From Pirellulaceae bacterium (GTDB lineage: Bacteria; Planctomycetota; Planctomycetia; Pirellulales; Pirellulaceae): a stretch of 9,869 bases of DNA. Positions 6,670 to 9,869 of this stretch are shown here, in pieces (the first letter of the stretch is position 1; every line of letters begins with the position of its first letter). The notes below the pieces were generated by a model. The model was not told the DNA's origin. It saw nothing but the letters and a program-made list of their open reading frames with translations, and did not search any database. The stretch is from NCBI GenBank assembly GCA_020846515.1, contig JADLDX010000212.1, positions 1-9,869 on the forward strand. The letters run 5' to 3'. A program made the translations under genes and the position numbers.

Positions 6670-8163
6670 ATGAGACATATTCGATCAGGATGTGGCTGCG
6701 AAGGTGCGAGCCAAGGCTCGGAGAGCGAGCAAGTGGCTAGCCTGCACTCGCGTCGTCGGTTGCTGCAGAACTCTGCGGTGGGCTTTGGCTACCTGGCCTT
6801 GAGTTCACTGCTGAACGGTCAGGCCAGAGCTGATGAAGTTGCCGGCGCGACCACTTCAGGTCCGTCTAATCCGCTGGCTCCGAAGCCGACCCATTTTGCT
6901 CCGCGTGCAAAACGCATCGTCTTTCTATTCATGAAGGGCGGTCCGTCGCACGTCGACACGTTTGATCCGAAGCCCTTACTGGATCGCGACAACGGCAAGC
7001 CACCACCGTTTGAGTTGCCGAAAGTGCTTTTTGCGGCACAAGGCAATCTGCTCAAATCGCCGTGGAAATTCAAACAATACGGTGAAAGCGGTTTGCCGGT
7101 CAGTGCTTTGTTCCCGCATGTGGCCAAGCATGTCGACGATTTGTGCATACTGCGGAGCGTTCACGGTACCAATCCAGCCCACGGCGGAGCGTTGTTGAAA
7201 CTGCACACTGGCAGCGATCAGTTCGTCCGACCGAGCATGGGTGCTTGGGTCACCTACGGATTGGGCACTGAGAATCAGAACTTGCCAGCCTTCGTAACCA
7301 TTTGTCCCACGCTTGCGCACGGCGGCGTGAACAACTGGGGTTCGGCATTTCTGCCGGCTCACTGTCAAGGCACGCCGATCGGCAATGCCAGCTTGGCGGC
7401 GGCTGCTGCCAAGGTCAAGCACATTCGCAATCAACGCATCGATGTCGGTCTGCAACGCGAGCAACTGGATTTCCTGACACGCTTCAACCAACAAGATATG
7501 GAACGTGCTGGACGTGATGCAGCCCTGGAAGGACGACTCAATTCGTTCGAACTGGCTTATCGCATGCAGTCGGCCATGCCCGAAGTCCAAGACCTGAACC
7601 AAGAGACGGAAGCTACCAAGAAACTCTATGGGATCGATGATCCTGTCACTGAAAACTTTGGTCGTCAGTGCTTGATGGCCCGAAGATTTCTGGAAGCTGG
7701 CGTCCGCTTTGTGCAGGTCACGCACAGCGACAGTGAAGTCCAGTGGGATCAACACGGAGATCTCTACCAGGGGCATACCAAGAACGCTGCAGAAGTCGAT
7801 CGACCGATCGCGGGCTTTTTGTCCGACCTCAAAGCACGGGGATTACTCAAGGACACCTTGGTCTTATGGGGTGGTGAGTTTGGACGAACTCCGACTTCGC
7901 AGGGTACAGATGGCCGCGATCACAATCCGCATGGTTTTACGATGTGGATGGCCGGCGCCGGCGTTAAGGGCGGTTTTGCGTATGGTGCCACCGACGACTA
8001 CGGCTATTATGCGCTTGAAAACAAGATGCACATTAACGATTTGCACGCCACGATCTTGCACATCTTGGGCATGGACCACGAACGACTGACGTTCAGATAT
8101 GCCGGGCGCGATTTCCGTTTGACTGACATTGCCGGCCGAGTCGCCAAAGACATTTTGGCGTAA
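6670..8163 (+). CDS. DUF1501 family protein with twin-arginine signal
   Basis: Protein of 497 residues, member of DUF1501 (PF07394), related in fold to alkaline phosphatase and sulfatase enzymes; its substrate is unknown. A twin-arginine export motif SRRRLL (27-32) is followed by a hydrophobic stretch and an ARA-D-type cleavage region near 54, implying folded export by the Tat pathway. The core begins with RIVFLFMKGGPSHVDTFDP (about 84-102). Metal-site-like residues follow in QWDQHGDLYQGH, in WGGEFGRTP, in the Asp/His cluster DGRDHNPHG and in HINDLHATILH near the end. Downstream of the PSCyt1 gene, ATG 6670 is preceded by AGGTGAGG (6653-6660). An in-frame GTG at 6655 directly abuts the previous stop but is less likely. 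The N-terminus carries a Cys-Gly-Cys before the Tat motif, of unknown meaning. Tight spacing with the preceding gene indicates co-transcription, and this pairing recurs across planctomycetes. Confidence 0.94.
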   Translation: MRHIRSGCGCEGASQGSESEQVASLHSRRRLLQNSAVGFGYLALSSLLNGQARADEVAGATTSGPSNPLAPKPTHFAPRAKRIVFLFMKGGPSHVDTFDPKPLLDRDNGKPPPFELPKVLFAAQGNLLKSPWKFKQYGESGLPVSALFPHVAKHVDDLCILRSVHGTNPAHGGALLKLHTGSDQFVRPSMGAWVTYGLGTENQNLPAFVTICPTLAHGGVNNWGSAFLPAHCQGTPIGNASLAAAAAKVKHIRNQRIDVGLQREQLDFLTRFNQQDMERAGRDAALEGRLNSFELAYRMQSAMPEVQDLNQETEATKKLYGIDDPVTENFGRQCLMARRFLEAGVRFVQVTHSDSEVQWDQHGDLYQGHTKNAAEVDRPIAGFLSDLKARGLLKDTLVLWGGEFGRTPTSQGTDGRDHNPHGFTMWMAGAGVKGGFAYGATDDYGYYALENKMHINDLHATILHILGMDHERLTFRYAGRDFRLTDIAGRVAKDILA

Positions 8164-8167
8164 CGAA

Positions 8168-8182
8168 AATAGACCTGACCCC
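8168..8182. other. Short motif AATAGACCTGACCCC in the convergent gap
   Basis: The 22 bases between the two convergent stop codons are almost entirely this motif, followed by five T residues (8183-8187) that overlap the stop codon of the minus-strand cytochrome. From memory, and unverified, GACCTGACCCC with flanking A/T runs recurs in intergenic DNA of many unrelated bacteria, sometimes near REP-associated Y1 transposases. No hairpin is visible in it. The T-run could help plus-strand termination, but without a stem this is weak. Confidence 0.35.
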
Positions 8183-8185
8183 TTT

Positions 8186-9869
8186 TTAGTGCGCGTTGAT
8201 GTGATAGTTGTGACATTGCAAGCAGCCGTCATTGGCCCCGCCGGGTCGATGACAGGCTGTGCATTGGCCCAAATGCATGGCCGAAAACTCGCTATGGGTT
8301 TGCCGAACTTGCAAGTCGGATAATTGCCAGGTACTGACCAACCGCCCCGTGCCTGGCACACTTGTTCCGGTCGGCCCTGCCAAGTTTGCTTTGTTGTCGT
8401 TGAGCTTGTGACAATAGCGACAATCGTTGATGGCAGGTAACGCCAGGTGCGGCGTGTGATTGAACTTGGTGAATTCTTTATCGGTGCGAGCTCGCGTGGG
8501 TACTCGCCAGGACTCCGCCAGAGAGCGCGCTGCCTGACTGGACAATATGTAATTGGTGTTGGTAGCGTTGCTGGTGAATGAGTTGCTGGTGAATGAGTTG
8601 CTGGCCATGGCGTCCTGAGCGACATGCTTGACCAGCAGCCCGGCTCTCGCACCGACTTCCGGGGAGAACTGCGCAGGCTGCAGGCTATGACATTGCACAC
8701 AGCCACCGGGAATGTGCGCGGCCACTGATTTTTCGTCAGCCTCAACACCACCCACGACTCGGACCAATCGGTCTGTTTGCCCTGTCACCGGCTGGGCATC
8801 CTCCCTGGTCATCAATGTCCACCACATGCTCCAAGCCGCCAAGGTTGCATCGGCATGGCCGCCAGGCATGTACCGTATCGCCAGAGTTTCGTGGTCGACA
8901 TACCAACCGCCCGCCACAGCATGAGTCACGCCTTTAATCGTTGGCGCACGCTCAGCCTGGGCAGCAGGCCGCGCCGTGGACTGACCCAATTCATTCAGTT
9001 CGGTGTTGGCTCCTGCCAGCAAGTCTCCTTCGGATCCTAATACATCGGATCCTAATGTAGCCGATCCTAATTCACCCGAACCAGATAGATCGGATCCAGA
9101 TGCAGACAATAGATCCGAGTCGCCACTGAGCGGGGTCGCTAAAAGGCTGTCGGACATCTCGCCCGTCAACGAGTCAAGTTGTGTGGCTGCACCAGGCGGG
9201 TTGTTGGCATTGCTTGAGTGATTGGCTTTGTTTGAGTTGGTCGTTTGGGGAGCGTTGGCAACCTTGGCAGCGGCGGATGGGGAAGCTTGCTCAAACCACG
9301 CCTGCTGAACTTGACGAAACACATCGGGCGGCAGGCCAGCGCACATGGCTACCAGGAGCGCGCGTTCATTGTCAGAGAGTGGCCTTCCCAATTTTTCGCG
9401 AGTTATTCGCTCCAAACGTTTCAGCCAGGCCTGTTGCCCGTCGCGGGCTGTTTCATCGATTAAGCGTTCCGTGGCCAGCGCCAAAGCAATGGCCGCTTGC
9501 TCACGCTCTGTAGAAATAGTTGATATGTCAACTAAATTGCCATTGTTCGGCAATTGCTGCAAAACAGTAGTGACATTCGCATCAGCCAACAAGAGACCGC
9601 GCATGACCGGCGAGATCGTGCCCTCAAAGCCAAATCGAGCCGTACTAGGCCAATGCTCGAGTCCGGAGCCCGGCGTAGCCGCAGCCGCTCCGATGCTGGG
9701 TAATTGAACGACTGCCCAGCCTTCAACGCTAGCGGCTCGAATCGATTGCTCGTGACAACTGGCGCACGCTCGTTCGAACGTCAAGCTGCGCGTTACGCTG
9801 CCGTAAGCACCGCCTTTTTGACCATCGACGTGACAACTTTTGCAATCGAAGTCACGACTCTTTTTGGGG
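8186..9869 (-). CDS. Multiheme c-type cytochrome, partial (5' end outside window)
   Basis: The minus strand is open from the right edge to TAA at 8188-8186, giving 560 visible residues. A TTG at 9784 could be mistaken for the start, but the frame continues upstream and contains a further heme site, so the gene is cut by the window. Six CxxCH heme-attachment motifs are seen (numbering from the first full codon): CKSCH 9-13, CASCH 35-39, CVQCH 390-394, CRYCH 483-487, CTACH 536-540 and CLQCH 549-553. FNHTPHL (about 469-475), just before CRYCH, supplies histidines of the kind used as distal heme ligands. Such proteins act outside the cytoplasmic membrane in electron transfer; the partner and substrate are unknown. 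Between heme clusters lie a helical segment (about 115-190), an Asn/Ser-rich stretch, a pentapeptide repeat zone (about 250-285) and a segment with GGWYVDHETLAIRYMPGGHAD. Any signal peptide would be outside the window. It converges on the DUF1501 gene, so it is not in that operon. Confidence 0.85.
   Translation of the reverse strand, partial: PKKSRDFDCKSCHVDGQKGGAYGSVTRSLTFERACASCHEQSIRAASVEGWAVVQLPSIGAAAATPGSGLEHWPSTARFGFEGTISPVMRGLLLADANVTTVLQQLPNNGNLVDISTISTEREQAAIALALATERLIDETARDGQQAWLKRLERITREKLGRPLSDNERALLVAMCAGLPPDVFRQVQQAWFEQASPSAAAKVANAPQTTNSNKANHSSNANNPPGAATQLDSLTGEMSDSLLATPLSGDSDLLSASGSDLSGSGELGSATLGSDVLGSEGDLLAGANTELNELGQSTARPAAQAERAPTIKGVTHAVAGGWYVDHETLAIRYMPGGHADATLAAWSMWWTLMTREDAQPVTGQTDRLVRVVGGVEADEKSVAAHIPGGCVQCHSLQPAQFSPEVGARAGLLVKHVAQDAMASNSFTSNSFTSNATNTNYILSSQAARSLAESWRVPTRARTDKEFTKFNHTPHLALPAINDCRYCHKLNDNKANLAGPTGTSVPGTGRLVSTWQLSDLQVRQTHSEFSAMHLGQCTACHRPGGANDGCLQCHNYHINAH
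8567..8604. repeat. 15-bp tandem repeat inside the cytochrome gene
   Basis: GTTGCTGGTGAATGA occurs at 8567-8581 and 8582-8596, with a further partial copy at 8597-8604. On the coding (minus) strand it gives a repeated Ser-Asn-Ser-Phe-Thr pentapeptide in a flexible linker between the third and fourth heme motifs. The copies are identical at DNA level, which suggests a recent slippage expansion. Confidence 0.85.
9033..9122. repeat. Degenerate 15-bp repeat array encoding SxxLG pentapeptides
   Basis: Six consecutive 15-base units start at 9033, 9048, 9063, 9078, 9093 and 9108. The first three begin GATCCTAAT and the later ones diverge. On the coding strand they encode pentapeptides of the form Ser-x-x-Leu-Gly/Ser (SDLSG, SGELG, SATLG, SDVLG). 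The unit length preserves frame, and the repeat lies in the heme-free middle of the cytochrome, so it most likely forms a flexible or extended acidic spacer. Confidence 0.8.

Noticed and set aside
6976..7776. 266-codon minus-strand open frame inside the DUF1501 gene
   Set aside because: Antisense shadow of a conserved coding region with no start signal.
7864..8751. 295-codon minus-strand open frame spanning the DUF1501 end and the cytochrome
   Set aside because: It overlaps the real cytochrome in another frame and the DUF1501 gene antisense, and lacks CxxCH or any other motif; the repeated SPATHSPATH-like stretch is the 15-bp repeat read out of frame.
8186..9784. TTG at 9784 as the start of the cytochrome
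   Set aside because: The same frame continues to the window edge and includes another CxxCH at about 9830-9844, so the true start is outside the window.

Overview
The window looks like chromosomal DNA of a planctomycete, most likely a Pirellula/Rhodopirellula-type member of the Pirellulales. The main reason is the adjacent pair of a PSCyt1-DUF1549-DUF1553 protein and a DUF1501 protein, a lineage-typical couple that is heavily expanded in Planctomycetota. Other support is a Gfo/Idh/MocA oxidoreductase with a Gal80-like C-terminal half, many genes without a strong Shine-Dalgarno site, and moderate-to-high GC. The assignment is inferred from gene content only.

Layout from left to right. Positions 1-224 (minus strand) hold what looks like the 3' part of an Rpn/PD-(D/E)XK-type nuclease-transposase, cut by the window edge and apparently lacking its 5' catalytic part. 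A complete Gfo/Idh/MocA dehydrogenase follows at 223-1416 (+). It converges on the ribosome-assembly GTPase gene der (1833-3302, -). The 416-base convergent gap between them is unusually structured: a 28-base-arm imperfect inverted repeat (1502-1576), a 30-bp near-perfect hairpin merged with a 20-bp tandem repeat (1595-1704), and a small hairpin with a T-rich flank that fits a der terminator (1734-1764).

A gene-free divergent stretch (3303-3675) then leads into an apparent two-gene operon on the plus strand. The first gene encodes an exported PSCyt1/DUF1549/DUF1553 protein with two CxxCH motifs (3676-6654). Fifteen bases later comes a twin-arginine-exported DUF1501 protein with an alkaline-phosphatase/sulfatase-like fold (6670-8163). 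These two probably work together outside the cytoplasmic membrane, but the substrate is not known. Converging on them with only 22 bases between is a multiheme c-type cytochrome (8186-9869, -). It has six visible CxxCH motifs, its 5' end is outside the window, and its linkers are built partly from 15-bp tandem repeats.

No rRNA, tRNA, CRISPR array, intact insertion sequence or phage gene was seen. The genes are mostly recognisable families. The least explained parts are the structured convergent gap at 1502-1704, the short motif at 8168-8182, and the repeat-rich multiheme cytochrome.
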